The position numbers and the translations under genes were made by a program. A stretch of 64,000 nucleotides of DNA from Deltaproteobacteria bacterium. GTDB lineage: Bacteria; Myxococcota_C; UBA6777. Under the pieces are notes generated by a model. It was not told the origin of the DNA. It worked only from the letters and a program-made list of their open reading frames with translations, and did not search any database. The DNA is taken from NCBI GenBank assembly GCA_006226375.1, contig SBHC01000041.1, forward strand, positions 1 to 64,000, read 5' to 3'. Shown piece after piece: positions 1-8,638 of the stretch; within the stretch, counting starts at the first letter, position 1; every line of letters begins with the position of its first letter.

Positions 1-1105
1 GCGGATGCATCCGCATCAAGGAGTCGAGAAAGACGTCTTTCACTTTCTCGTCCGACCAGCGGGCCGTGGGATCGTCAGCGGTCACATACTTGGGCAGATA
101 CACCAACGAGTTACCGCCCAGCTCCGCGAACTTGTCGACCAAAGCGGACATCTCAATCACCGCCGTAAACGGAACCCAGCTTTCGGTAATGTTGGTCACG
201 TAGTACGGGGAGAGCGGCTTCTTCAGCAACACGGAAGGGCAAACGATACCGAGGTATTCGATGTTGTTAAGCTTGGTCCGTTCTTCGTGGGTCAGATCGT
301 CGCAAAGCTTTGTTGCAATCGGAGCCGCTGTAGTAAGGACGACCCGCTCAAAGGTGTCTTCGTGTCCGTTCTCAAAAGACACATGGAACACACCGTCTTC
401 TTTCTTAACCTTCTCAGCGCGATGACCCAACTTGATGGTCACACCCTTCTCTTCCAGCACCTCCACAAACCGATCAAAGATTCGAGCGTAACCACCACGT
501 ACATAGCCAAACATTTCTTTCTTAAGGCCGCTGCGTCGGGCTGCATACATTCGTTGGATCGTCGCCCAGATGAACGACGCTGAGGTCTGCTTGTAGCTTT
601 CACCCAGTTTGGCGCGGAGCAACGGCAGCCAGATCTTTTCAAACGTCCGGTTGCCCGATAGGCGACGCAGCCAGTCCGCCACGTATATCTTCTCCAAGGC
701 CTCCCAGTCGGTGAGCTTGGACGCATAAAAGATGGTCCCTCCCAAGCGGAACTTGTCGATCATCCGCAGCGGCGGGAACGACAGGAACTCCAGCGAGTTG
801 GACATGGAGTACATCCGCCCGTCTGTGTAGAACCCGGTCTTGGTTTCGACCCACTCCAACTCATCGGAGAGACCCAGCTCATCAAGGACGCCCCGAAGCT
901 TCAGGTCCGACATCAAGATCACATGGTAGTGACGATCCCAGGTTAAGTCGCCCAACGACCAAACACTGGCGAGGCCGCCGACCTCGTCGGCTCCTTCGTA
1001 CAAGGTCACTTTTTTGCCTTGCTCTGCAAAACGCAGCGCCAGGGTCATTCCGAGAATACCACCACCCACAATGGCCCATTCGTTCTTCTTGTTCGACATC
1101 GGCAT
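1..1105 (-). CDS. FAD-dependent oxidoreductase, 3' end cut off by the window
   Basis: The reading frame is open from position 1105 to the left edge, so the C-terminus is missing. The first 40 residues contain a dinucleotide-binding loop (AIVGGGILGMTLALRFAEQG) followed by the acidic end of the second strand (VTLYEG), the classic FAD-binding fold of the amine oxidase / phytoene desaturase / protoporphyrinogen oxidase superfamily. A WDRHYHVIL motif about 30 residues later is typical of the NAD(P)/FAD-dependent branch often found near polysaccharide or lipid genes. The start at 1105 is preceded by a GAGGA sequence; a second in-frame ATG lies two codons downstream at 1099. The substrate cannot be told from the sequence. 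The upstream side is divergent from the ferritin-like gene at 1315. Confidence 0.8.
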   Translation of the reverse strand, partial: MPMSNKKNEWAIVGGGILGMTLALRFAEQGKKVTLYEGADEVGGLASVWSLGDLTWDRHYHVILMSDLKLRGVLDELGLSDELEWVETKTGFYTDGRMYSMSNSLEFLSFPPLRMIDKFRLGGTIFYASKLTDWEALEKIYVADWLRRLSGNRTFEKIWLPLLRAKLGESYKQTSASFIWATIQRMYAARRSGLKKEMFGYVRGGYARIFDRFVEVLEEKGVTIKLGHRAEKVKKEDGVFHVSFENGHEDTFERVVLTTAAPIATKLCDDLTHEERTKLNNIEYLGIVCPSVLLKKPLSPYYVTNITESWVPFTAVIEMSALVDKFAELGGNSLVYLPKYVTADDPTARWSDEKVKDVFLDSLMRMHP

Positions 1106-1314
1106 CCGTTCCTCGTCCCTGAGTTCGTCCGTCACAACCGTTGGGTCTTTTCGTTCTGCACCCTTTCAACGACGGTTTCGGTCATTCCTAAAGCAGAAGA
1201 ACTCTAGTTATACCGACAGTGAGACCCACACACAAAGATTGAACGTGGAAGAACCACGGCTTGCCCTACGATAAAAGATACGGTGTACCGCCCAGAGCCA
1301 ATTAGGAGACAAAT

Positions 1315-2514
1315 ATGAAACGAGAGTTGTTGTCCGATCCGGAAAAGTTTCGAGAGATGTTACGCAAGGTTGTACGCAAGACATGGCCGATTGTTGCGGC
1401 GTCCAGCCTGGCTGTAGGGTGTGGTCAGTCCATCACAATTCTACCCGCCGATTATGAATCCCAAGCGCAAGTCGACGGCGGTGGAGAGGTCGTACCCGAC
1501 ACGAACCGTCCAGACATCAATCCCAACCTGGATTTCCGCAACATTCCACAAGAGAACCGGCTGGATGCATGCCCTGTAGAGCAATGTGGACCGGGAACAT
1601 CGGAATGGAACAAGCAAGCCGAAGGACGCTATCTCCGATTGCTTGCACCTGTAGACCCACGGCCCTTATCCTTTAGTCAGTGTGTGCAGCTGTGCAAAGC
1701 CGACCTTGAAAAGGCTTGTAGGAACGGCGGCAACGGTGAATATTCTACATACTACAACCTGGCGGTCACAGGCTGCAAAGAAGAGTACGACCGCAACCAA
1801 CAGCGCGGCCTGGTTTGTGACTACACCGTCAAACGCTCTTGCGCGGTAGCTGGCCGTCGCCCTGCAGGAATGCAGGAAAAGGACCCCAGCGAGAACCCAC
1901 CTCCCAACAACGACCTCGCGGAAACAGGAGCGTTCTTTGCGGAGTTGGCTTACCTCGAAGAAGCGGCCGTGACAGCCTTCCGCTACCTGACACAAGAGTT
2001 GGAAGCTTACAACGCTCCAGAAGCCTTGCTTGCTCTCTCCCGTCAGGCGATTCAAGAAGAGGTGGAGCATGCCCAGTTGATGACCCAACTGGCCGATCGC
2101 TACGGAGCCACAACCCAACCTGTGCAGGTCGAACCGTTTGCACTGCGTCCCCTTGCAGAGATCGCCTTTGAGAACGCCAAAGAAGGCTGCATCCGCGAGG
2201 CGTACGGCTCCTTGATGGCCTTCTGGCAGTCAGAAACGGCCGAAGATCCAGCCGTACGTGCCGTGATGGAGCGGATCGCCCACGAAGAAAGCGCACACGC
2301 CGCGTTGTCCTTCGCCATCGACGCCTGGATCCAACCCCAACTGAGCGAGCCAGAGCGTCAGCAGTACAAGGCTTACCAACAAGAGTCCTACGCACAGCTA
2401 CAACAGGAGCTTGCCGAAGAACCTTCTCCAGCGTTGGTTCGTTGGGCTGGCTATCCTCCCAAAGATGTCGGAATGCAGCTGTTCCGCTCCCTTCAACAGG
2501 AAGTGACAGCGTAG
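1315..2514 (+). CDS. Putative lipoprotein with C-terminal ferritin-like di-iron domain
   Basis: The 399-residue protein has an N-terminal hydrophobic stretch ending in a lipobox (LAVGC, Cys36), which suggests an envelope lipoprotein, although the charged N-terminus of over 20 residues is long for a signal peptide. Residues about 50-200 form a Cys-containing region with no family I recognise. From about residue 204 a four-helix-bundle pattern appears: E in LAYLEEAAVTAF, then EEVEHA, then IREAYG, then HEESAHAAL, i.e. two ExxH pairs plus extra Glu residues expected of a ferritin-like di-iron site. An iron-binding or oxidase role is inferred from the motif only. An AGGAG lies shortly upstream of the ATG. 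It stands alone between a divergent oxidoreductase and a convergent acetyltransferase. Confidence 0.75.
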   Translation: MKRELLSDPEKFREMLRKVVRKTWPIVAASSLAVGCGQSITILPADYESQAQVDGGGEVVPDTNRPDINPNLDFRNIPQENRLDACPVEQCGPGTSEWNKQAEGRYLRLLAPVDPRPLSFSQCVQLCKADLEKACRNGGNGEYSTYYNLAVTGCKEEYDRNQQRGLVCDYTVKRSCAVAGRRPAGMQEKDPSENPPPNNDLAETGAFFAELAYLEEAAVTAFRYLTQELEAYNAPEALLALSRQAIQEEVEHAQLMTQLADRYGATTQPVQVEPFALRPLAEIAFENAKEGCIREAYGSLMAFWQSETAEDPAVRAVMERIAHEESAHAALSFAIDAWIQPQLSEPERQQYKAYQQESYAQLQQELAEEPSPALVRWAGYPPKDVGMQLFRSLQQEVTA

Positions 2515-2564
2515 GGAGTTCTTAGGTTGTTGGTTGAGAGTAGAGGCAGAAGGGAAGGTAAGAA

Positions 2565-3017
2565 TCAGTATTCGATTTCAGCGACCATCTCGCCGTCGTC
2601 ATCGATTCCGACTTCCTTGAAACCAAGGCTTGCGTAGAAGGCTTTGGCCCGAGGATTGTGGGGAACATAGCAAATGCTGATCAACTCCAGGTCGTCGTCG
2701 TTCTCCTGGATCTCTTGGAGACAGCGCTTGAGCGCTGCGCGGCCGTAGCCTTTGCCCTGGTACCTTCTATCGATCATGAAGCGATAGATGTTGTAGTCGT
2801 GCGGATCACCGTCGTCGGTTTCGGACTCGTACATCAGAAACCCAACCAGGGTGTCACCTGCATAAACGGCGCGGGGCACCGCATAAGGGTTGAACTTGGA
2901 CTCAGCGAGAGAGTAGGCGTTGCTTGCCAAAAACTCTTCCTGACCTTCTTCCAACTCCAACTCGACCACTTCTTCCCAGTTGTCGGCCGTGACCTCTTCC
3001 AACCGGACTCTTGCCAT
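2565..3017 (-). CDS. GNAT-family N-acetyltransferase (BltD/diamine acetyltransferase-like)
   Basis: The 150-residue protein has the GNAT acetyl-CoA motif A (RYQGKGYGRAALKRC, about residues 86-100), preceded by VGFLMYES and followed by the C-terminal NPRAKAFYASLGF strand-helix typical of the family. The arrangement DxxxxRFMIDRRYQGKG resembles the spermine/spermidine acetyltransferases BltD and PaiA, so a polyamine or diamine substrate is plausible but not shown. It starts 12 nt after the stop of the membrane NRPS, and its ribosome-binding site (TAAGGAG) overlaps that stop codon, so the two genes are probably translationally coupled. Next to a synthetase suspected of polymerising diaminobutyrate, it could acetylate the monomer, the product or an end group; this is inference. 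Confidence 0.85.
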   Translation of the reverse strand: MARVRLEEVTADNWEEVVELELEEGQEEFLASNAYSLAESKFNPYAVPRAVYAGDTLVGFLMYESETDDGDPHDYNIYRFMIDRRYQGKGYGRAALKRCLQEIQENDDDLELISICYVPHNPRAKAFYASLGFKEVGIDDDGEMVAEIEY

Positions 3018-3029
3018 CCCAAAAACTCC

Positions 3030-6000
3030 TTACACCGCGTGAGCGGGGTTGCCTTCCCAAACAGAGTTCTCACCCATCACTTCTCCCTTCATCAAGAAGG
3101 CGTCAGCCTCAAGGATCGAACCATCTTTCATCTCAGTTCCGTAGTGGACATAAGCTTTGACGCCCACAGTACACTCTTTGCCAATCTTGATGGTATCGGA
3201 CTTGAAGAAGCCGTCTTCCAACGAGTGACACTGGAGGAAGGTTCCGGAGTTGATGATGGCATAGTCACCGATTTCCACCATGGTTCGTTCGGACGCTTGC
3301 ATGCCGTCGTCGAAGACACGCTTGCCCACTTTCATCCCCAACATACGAGAGATCATCGGCTTGAAGGGAGTTCCGCGGAACAGGGAGATCATTCCGTTCT
3401 CACAATGTTTCCAGTACCGCTCGATCTTCCAGAAGTAGGGATCGTAGATGGTGCAGGACTTGGGCTGCATACGCTTGAAGCCCAACATGACGCGTTCAAC
3501 AAACACAGCGTAGCCGATGAAGAACACAAAAGAAGCCACAGCAGCTGCAGCAAACGCCAGCAATCCATGGTTAGCGTAAGCCAGGAGTGAGAAGTAACCC
3601 AAAGCGAAGACAACAATCATCGCCAACCAGCCCACGAACAAGAACAAGCCCATGGTCTGAATGTTGTGACGGTTCTTGGCAGGAAGTTGCTTGACGCGCA
3701 GTTCTTCCAACTCCTCCGGGCTGACTTCCAGCTCCAGCGAGGTGGCGCGAGGAATTTCAAACGGAGGCGAACCAAGAATACCCACGTTCTCACGAACCGG
3801 CCCATCAATGGGGATCATAACCTTGGAAGCGAACAAACAGTTGTCACCCATGATCGAGTCACCGGGGTAGTGAATGTCGTTTCCGATGAAGCAGTTCTCA
3901 CCGACTTTCGTCTTGCGAAGCTTGAAGGAAGAGCTGGAGTAATCCAGGTTGATCATGGAGAGACCGTCCGACACCATGGTGCCCACACCAATCTCACACA
4001 AGAACGGGTTGTCGTGACGCTCTTGCAGACCAAAGTTGGAGCCAGTCTGCTTGAACTCACCCAGCTTCCATCCCAACCAGCGGAAGAAGTAGGGCTTGTA
4101 GGAGCTGTCACCCAAGAGAATCTTGTAGAATGCGCTGTTGGTCAGGCCCTGAACCCAACGTGCCAGGATGTAGTGAACACCATAAAGCACGTAGGATTTT
4201 TCCGGCTTCAAGAAGAAGTTGAAGATCCGGGGCAAAATCAAGATGGCAGCGAAGCCGGAGAAGATCGCGGCAACAAACGCTGCGGTCATGAAAAACAGCA
4301 CGTCAAAGGAGAACAAGGAGCGAATCCCGCCCAACTCCGTCGACCACTGGGTCAGGCTCATTTTCGCGCCAAAGAAGTAGGGGAACAGGAGCCGCGCAGC
4401 GACCATCACCACAGCGAAGAGCAACACAGGCAACATCACCTGGACCAAGCAGAAGATGAACTTGCGCAAGTACGTGAGGTTTTCCGGCTCAACGCGCTTG
4501 TAGTTGGTGGTGGTCTCAATCGCAGGTGAACCATGGAAGTTCTTTCCAGCGGGCACCTTTTGGTACGACTGCAACGAAGAGGAGTGACCCAATTGAGTGT
4601 CATCCCCCATTTCTGCGTAGATGTCGAGGACGGAGGCCTCACCGATGTAGCAGTTGCTGCCGATGGTGATGGGTCCGATGTGGATGTATCCGTTCTCGGC
4701 TTTGTAGCCAACAATGACCGACTGCTTTTGGAGGACCGTGTTGTCACCGATGGTGATCAGGTCGGTCGGTACGGGCATGAAGCGTGAGAAGTTGACCACG
4801 TTGCGGCCGATGTTGGCACCCAACAGACGAAGGTACATGTTGTAAATGGGAGTGCCAGCGAACAGCATCATTGGGCTGGTGCCCATGGCGTTCTTCACAA
4901 CCCAGAAGCGGAAGTAATCCAGGCTCCAGATCTTGATCTTCTGGGGCTTCCACGTGCCAATCAGAAGCTTCTTGAGCACGATCGGGTAGAAGAAGAAGAA
5001 GCCCAGGAAGGCGCCGCCAACGCCCACCATTCGAAGGACCATGTTGGAGACGCTCGACGCCATAATCACGAAGTCCAGTAGCTCGATGCCCAGCGCCAAC
5101 AAGGGAACATAGAACAGCACATAGTAGAGGAACTGCAGCGTGCCACAGAGATAGTACTCAAAGGTGGTGGCCTTGTGGTACTCGTCCTTTGCGGGGCGCT
5201 CGACCTTGGCAGCGTTGCCCTTGGTCTTGACCAAATGAGCCGACAGTTCACGAACCGTGGGGTTCATGTAGATGTCTCGCATGGAGAGATCGATGTCTTC
5301 CATACGTTCGCGAAGGAGCGCAGCAAACTTGGCCATCAACAGCGAGTGAGCGCCAAGGTCTTGGAAGAAGTTGTCTTCCACAGAGACCTTGTCCATGGAG
5401 AGGATCTCAGCCATCGCAGCGGCGACTGTCGCTTCAACTTCTCCTTCGGCCTCGACATGATTTTCGCTTGGCATAGAGAAGCGGGGACCCGAGGGCTCCG
5501 GCAGCTTCTTGCGGTCAGCCTTGTGGCTGGGGAGCATGGGGATCTCGTCCAACTGAATCATGTAGGACGGAACCATGTACGCCGGCAGGTGCGCTCGGAG
5601 AGTCTTAATCATCGACTCCTTCGACGGAGGATTCGACTCGTCACGCAGCGTGTAGTAGGCAGCCAGTTCCACAACGCCAGGTTCGGGTTTGTGGGTGTTG
5701 ACCACGGCCTGAGCAATCTCAGGAACCTGCATGATGACCGACTCAATCTCGGTCAATTCGATTCGGTAACCACGAACTTTCACCTGGGTGTCGATACGAC
5801 CGAGGTATTCGATCTCGTTGTCGTCGTTGATCCGACCCAGGTCGCCGGTTCGATAGATGCGGTGCGAGGGGTTGTCTTCCAACGCAAGGAAGTCAGGGAT
5901 AAAGGCACGATCGGTGCGCTCAGGGAGGTTCAGATACCCACGAGCCAGACCGATCCCAGTCACACAGATCTCACCGATTTCTCCTTTGGGGAGCGCTTCG

Positions 6001-7118
6001 TTGCGATCTTCCGGAAGGATCACGATCGAGTAGGTGGGGAGAGGTCCACCGATGGTCACAGGCTTGTCAGGATACAACTCTGTGATGGTGCAGGTGACGG
6101 TCGCTTCCGTCGGACCATACGCGTTGATCAAGATACGCTCGGGGCTGTGCCAGCGGCGAACGATGTCTTGGGGACAGGCTTCACCCGAGACCAACAAGAA
6201 GCGCAGGTTAGGCAGCTCTTCATCGATGGTGGCCAACAGAGTCGGAACACAGCAGATCGCGGTAATGTCACGCTCTTTGATGAAGTCAGCCAGATCTTGT
6301 CCGACGAGGTTTCCTTCGGATTGACCGGGGACAAGAGTCGCTCCTGCCAGGAGAGGAACCCAGATCTCTTCGACAGAGAAGTCGAAGGCCAAGGTCATAC
6401 CCTGGTACATCCGATCTTCAGGGATGATCCCATAGACTTCAGCAGCCACACGGACAAAGTTGCAGATGCTGGGGTGGTCGATGGCAACGCCTTTGGGGTT
6501 TCCAGTCGAACCAGAGGTGTAGATGATGTAAGCCAGCTGGTCGGTGGGCTCGCCCTTCTCTTTCAGGGTCAGGCGGCTGCCGTCGAGCTTGTCGATCTCG
6601 GCCTGAGCTTCATCGAGACACAGAACCGGCTCTTCCAAACCAGAGAGATGCTCTTTGTACTGGGACAACGACAGCACCATGCTGGCACCGGAGTCGCCCA
6701 CGATAAAGGCGATTCGGTCCTGGGGGAAGCCTGCGTCCAGAGGCACATACGCAGCGTGAGCTTTGTGAATGGCCAACATCGCGATGTAAGCGTTGGCCGA
6801 CTTGTTGAACAACACGCCAACTTTGTCGCCAGACTTCACGCCCTTTTGGATCAGGTAACGGGCCAAGCGGTTGGCTCGTGCGTCCATTTCCAGGAAGGTG
6901 ATGTCCTCTTTCTCCGTGCTAACCGCGAGGTGCTCCGGAGCCAGATTGTCACAGCGTTGCTCGTAGAGATGGTCCAACCGCTCACCTTCGGTCCAGCGGA
7001 TCGCGTTGTCGTGACTACTGCACACGAGCGTACGATTGGACAAAAACTCGTAGGTGTCTTTGGGGCGCTTCACAAAATCACCGGCCAGGCGCTTTTGCTT
7101 GTTCTTCATCATATTCAT
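3030..7118 (-). CDS. Pls/PosA-type membrane non-ribosomal peptide synthetase
   Basis: The 1362-residue single module lacks a condensation or thioesterase domain. Residues about 50-540 are an adenylation domain: YTSGSTGNPKG (A3), NAYGPTEAT (A5), YRTGDLGR (A7) and SHKADRKKLP (A10). Residues about 555-630 are a carrier domain with LGAHSLL; Ser592 is the phosphopantetheine site. From about 650 there are roughly six membrane segments separating three soluble blocks rich in left-handed-helix-like turns (IGDN, IGSNCYIG, VGENCFIGND). This layout is that of the Streptomyces epsilon-poly-lysine synthetase Pls and the NRPS-terminal-domain family, in which the soluble blocks form the chain. By-eye pocket residues are D246, F247, E250, C289, L309, S311, A333, V341, T342, K533; the Glu fits a basic substrate. 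The start at 7118 has GAAGGG 8 nt upstream; an earlier ATG at 7145 has none. EctB lies upstream and a GNAT downstream. Confidence 0.9.
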   Translation of the reverse strand: MNMMKNKQKRLAGDFVKRPKDTYEFLSNRTLVCSSHDNAIRWTEGERLDHLYEQRCDNLAPEHLAVSTEKEDITFLEMDARANRLARYLIQKGVKSGDKVGVLFNKSANAYIAMLAIHKAHAAYVPLDAGFPQDRIAFIVGDSGASMVLSLSQYKEHLSGLEEPVLCLDEAQAEIDKLDGSRLTLKEKGEPTDQLAYIIYTSGSTGNPKGVAIDHPSICNFVRVAAEVYGIIPEDRMYQGMTLAFDFSVEEIWVPLLAGATLVPGQSEGNLVGQDLADFIKERDITAICCVPTLLATIDEELPNLRFLLVSGEACPQDIVRRWHSPERILINAYGPTEATVTCTITELYPDKPVTIGGPLPTYSIVILPEDRNEALPKGEIGEICVTGIGLARGYLNLPERTDRAFIPDFLALEDNPSHRIYRTGDLGRINDDNEIEYLGRIDTQVKVRGYRIELTEIESVIMQVPEIAQAVVNTHKPEPGVVELAAYYTLRDESNPPSKESMIKTLRAHLPAYMVPSYMIQLDEIPMLPSHKADRKKLPEPSGPRFSMPSENHVEAEGEVEATVAAAMAEILSMDKVSVEDNFFQDLGAHSLLMAKFAALLRERMEDIDLSMRDIYMNPTVRELSAHLVKTKGNAAKVERPAKDEYHKATTFEYYLCGTLQFLYYVLFYVPLLALGIELLDFVIMASSVSNMVLRMVGVGGAFLGFFFFYPIVLKKLLIGTWKPQKIKIWSLDYFRFWVVKNAMGTSPMMLFAGTPIYNMYLRLLGANIGRNVVNFSRFMPVPTDLITIGDNTVLQKQSVIVGYKAENGYIHIGPITIGSNCYIGEASVLDIYAEMGDDTQLGHSSSLQSYQKVPAGKNFHGSPAIETTTNYKRVEPENLTYLRKFIFCLVQVMLPVLLFAVVMVAARLLFPYFFGAKMSLTQWSTELGGIRSLFSFDVLFFMTAAFVAAIFSGFAAILILPRIFNFFLKPEKSYVLYGVHYILARWVQGLTNSAFYKILLGDSSYKPYFFRWLGWKLGEFKQTGSNFGLQERHDNPFLCEIGVGTMVSDGLSMINLDYSSSSFKLRKTKVGENCFIGNDIHYPGDSIMGDNCLFASKVMIPIDGPVRENVGILGSPPFEIPRATSLELEVSPEELEELRVKQLPAKNRHNIQTMGLFLFVGWLAMIVVFALGYFSLLAYANHGLLAFAAAAVASFVFFIGYAVFVERVMLGFKRMQPKSCTIYDPYFWKIERYWKHCENGMISLFRGTPFKPMISRMLGMKVGKRVFDDGMQASERTMVEIGDYAIINSGTFLQCHSLEDGFFKSDTIKIGKECTVGVKAYVHYGTEMKDGSILEADAFLMKGEVMGENSVWEGNPAHAV

Positions 7119-7252
7119 GGGAATAGCCCTTCTTTCAGCAGGCACACGACGCGTTCCAACGCACCGAACATCGCTGTGCTCCGACCAGGAGCAGTTGGAG
7201 AATACACACCAGCAGCAGGGTATTGGGACACAACTCCCGTCTGCTACAACGT

Positions 7253-7354
7253 GGAGCCGGAAACCCCGGCTTCCAACGCGTAAACGGGTAGACGAAACCC
7301 AATCCTTTAAAATTCAGAGAGAAATCAAAGAAGATGGAAAAAAAGATCCATCTT
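7253..7354 (-). promoter_or_regulatory. Structured leader between ectB and the NRPS gene
   Basis: The 248-nt gap between the ectB stop and the NRPS start is long for a simple operon. Read on the minus strand it holds a 7-bp stem AAGATGG/CCATCTT (7331-7354) just after ectB, then a GC-rich stem GGA(A)GCCGG/CCGGCTCC (7253-7274). A short GCTCC/GGAGC stem lies further down at 7178-7192. Neither large stem is followed by a clear U-run, so they are not textbook terminators. A separate promoter or an attenuator for the NRPS gene could lie here; this is inference. Confidence 0.3.
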
Positions 7355-7366
7355 GAGGTTGGCGAC

Positions 7367-8638
7367 TTAGGCTGCGCCTTCAGCGAACTCTGCAGCCAAA
7401 GCGTTGGAGAGGATGTCCAGACCTTCGTCCAGGTGAGCATCGGGAATGGTGAGAGGCATCAAGCACTTGATAACTTCATCGTGGGGACCCGATCGCTCAA
7501 TGATCAGACCCATCTCAAAGGCGCGCTTGGACACGTTCGCCGCACGATCGGGATCGACGAGACGGATACCGCGCATCATGCCGCGTCCGCGAACTTCCAC
7601 GATGTGGGAATCAAACCGATCGACCATCTCTTGGAGACGCTTGCCGAGGTGCTCACCTTTGGCTCGTACCGAGGCAGCGAAGTCGTCGTTGCTCCAGTAG
7701 GTTTCGAGAGCGGTAGCCGCCGTGACAAAGGCGTGGTTGTTACCACGGAAGGTGCCGTTGTGTTCGCCGGGCTTCCACTTGTCGAGATCGCGCTTGATCA
7801 GGACAAGAGCGAAGGGCAAGCCAAAGCCAGAGATCGACTTGGACAAGGTCACAATGTCGGGCTTGATGTCGGCGGGCTCAAAGCTGAAGAAGGTTCCGGT
7901 GCGACCGCAACCGGATTGGATGTCGTCGATGATCAACACGATGCCGTGTTTCTCAGTGATCGCGCGGAGTCGCTGCAGCCACTCCATGCTCGCAGCGTTC
8001 AGTCCACCTTCGCCTTGTACCGTTTCAACAACGACAGCTGCGGGGTGGTCAAGACCGCTGGAGGGATCTTCAATCATCTTCTCAAAGTAGTCCATCGTGT
8101 CCACGTGAGGACCGAAGTAACCATCGTAGGGGACCGTGAAGGAGCCCATCAAGGGGATGCCTGCGCCAGCTCGATGGTAGGAGTTGCAAGTGAGCGCGAG
8201 AGCACCCATCGAGACGCCATGGAAGCCGTTGGTGAAGTTCACGATGGTCGTACGACCGGTGACCTTGCGAGCGATCTTAAAGGCCGCTTCGACCGAGTTG
8301 GTGCCAGTGGGTCCAGTGAACTGAAGGACATAGTCCAGTCCACGGGGCTCAAGAAGCAATTCGTTGAACACCCGGAGGAAGCGCTCTTTGGCAACGGTCT
8401 GGAGGTCAAGGCTGTGGGTGATGGCGTCGCTCATAATGTAGTCGAGCAGCGCTTGCTTGATGATGGGATTGTTGTGACCGTAATTGAGGGAGCCAGCTCC
8501 TGCAAGGAAGTCAAGGTATCGACGTCCCTGGGAATCCCAAAGCTCTGTGCCTCGCGCGGTTTCCAAGATGGTAGGAAAAGCCCGAGAGTAAGAGCGAACT
8601 TCCGATTCGAGCTTTGAGAAGGTGATTGCTGACGTCAT
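7367..8638 (-). CDS. ectB: Diaminobutyrate-2-oxoglutarate transaminase, EctB type
   Basis: This 423-residue class-III PLP aminotransferase matches the usual EctB length. Motifs include LESEVRSYSRAFP at the N-terminus, GPTGTNSVEAAFKIAR, the DDIQSGCGRTGTFFSFE block holding the PLP-pairing Asp, TLSKSISG with the Schiff-base Lys267, and PGEHNGTFRGNNHAFVTA, which is characteristic of EctB. The reaction is L-aspartate-4-semialdehyde plus glutamate to L-2,4-diaminobutyrate plus 2-oxoglutarate. In ectoine clusters ectA and ectC are adjacent; here neither is present and the next gene is the Pls-like NRPS. I infer that diaminobutyrate is the product supplied to that NRPS. The start is supported by AGGGG 7-8 nt upstream. 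A siderophore or other DABA use elsewhere in the genome cannot be excluded. Confidence 0.92.
   Translation of the reverse strand: MTSAITFSKLESEVRSYSRAFPTILETARGTELWDSQGRRYLDFLAGAGSLNYGHNNPIIKQALLDYIMSDAITHSLDLQTVAKERFLRVFNELLLEPRGLDYVLQFTGPTGTNSVEAAFKIARKVTGRTTIVNFTNGFHGVSMGALALTCNSYHRAGAGIPLMGSFTVPYDGYFGPHVDTMDYFEKMIEDPSSGLDHPAAVVVETVQGEGGLNAASMEWLQRLRAITEKHGIVLIIDDIQSGCGRTGTFFSFEPADIKPDIVTLSKSISGFGLPFALVLIKRDLDKWKPGEHNGTFRGNNHAFVTAATALETYWSNDDFAASVRAKGEHLGKRLQEMVDRFDSHIVEVRGRGMMRGIRLVDPDRAANVSKRAFEMGLIIERSGPHDEVIKCLMPLTIPDAHLDEGLDILSNALAAEFAEGAA

Noticed and set aside
5175..7283. A 702-codon open frame on the plus strand opposite the NRPS gene
   Set aside because: It is antisense to strong NRPS motifs, lacks a ribosome-binding site and family resemblance; long antisense frames are common opposite biased coding sequence.
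7334..8617. A 427-codon open frame antisense to ectB
   Set aside because: Fully overlaps a clear EctB gene and encodes no recognisable domain.
7367..8638. Ectoine biosynthesis cluster
   Set aside because: Only ectB is present; no EctA acetyltransferase or EctC synthase nearby. The GNAT at 2565-3017 looks BltD-like, not EctA-like.
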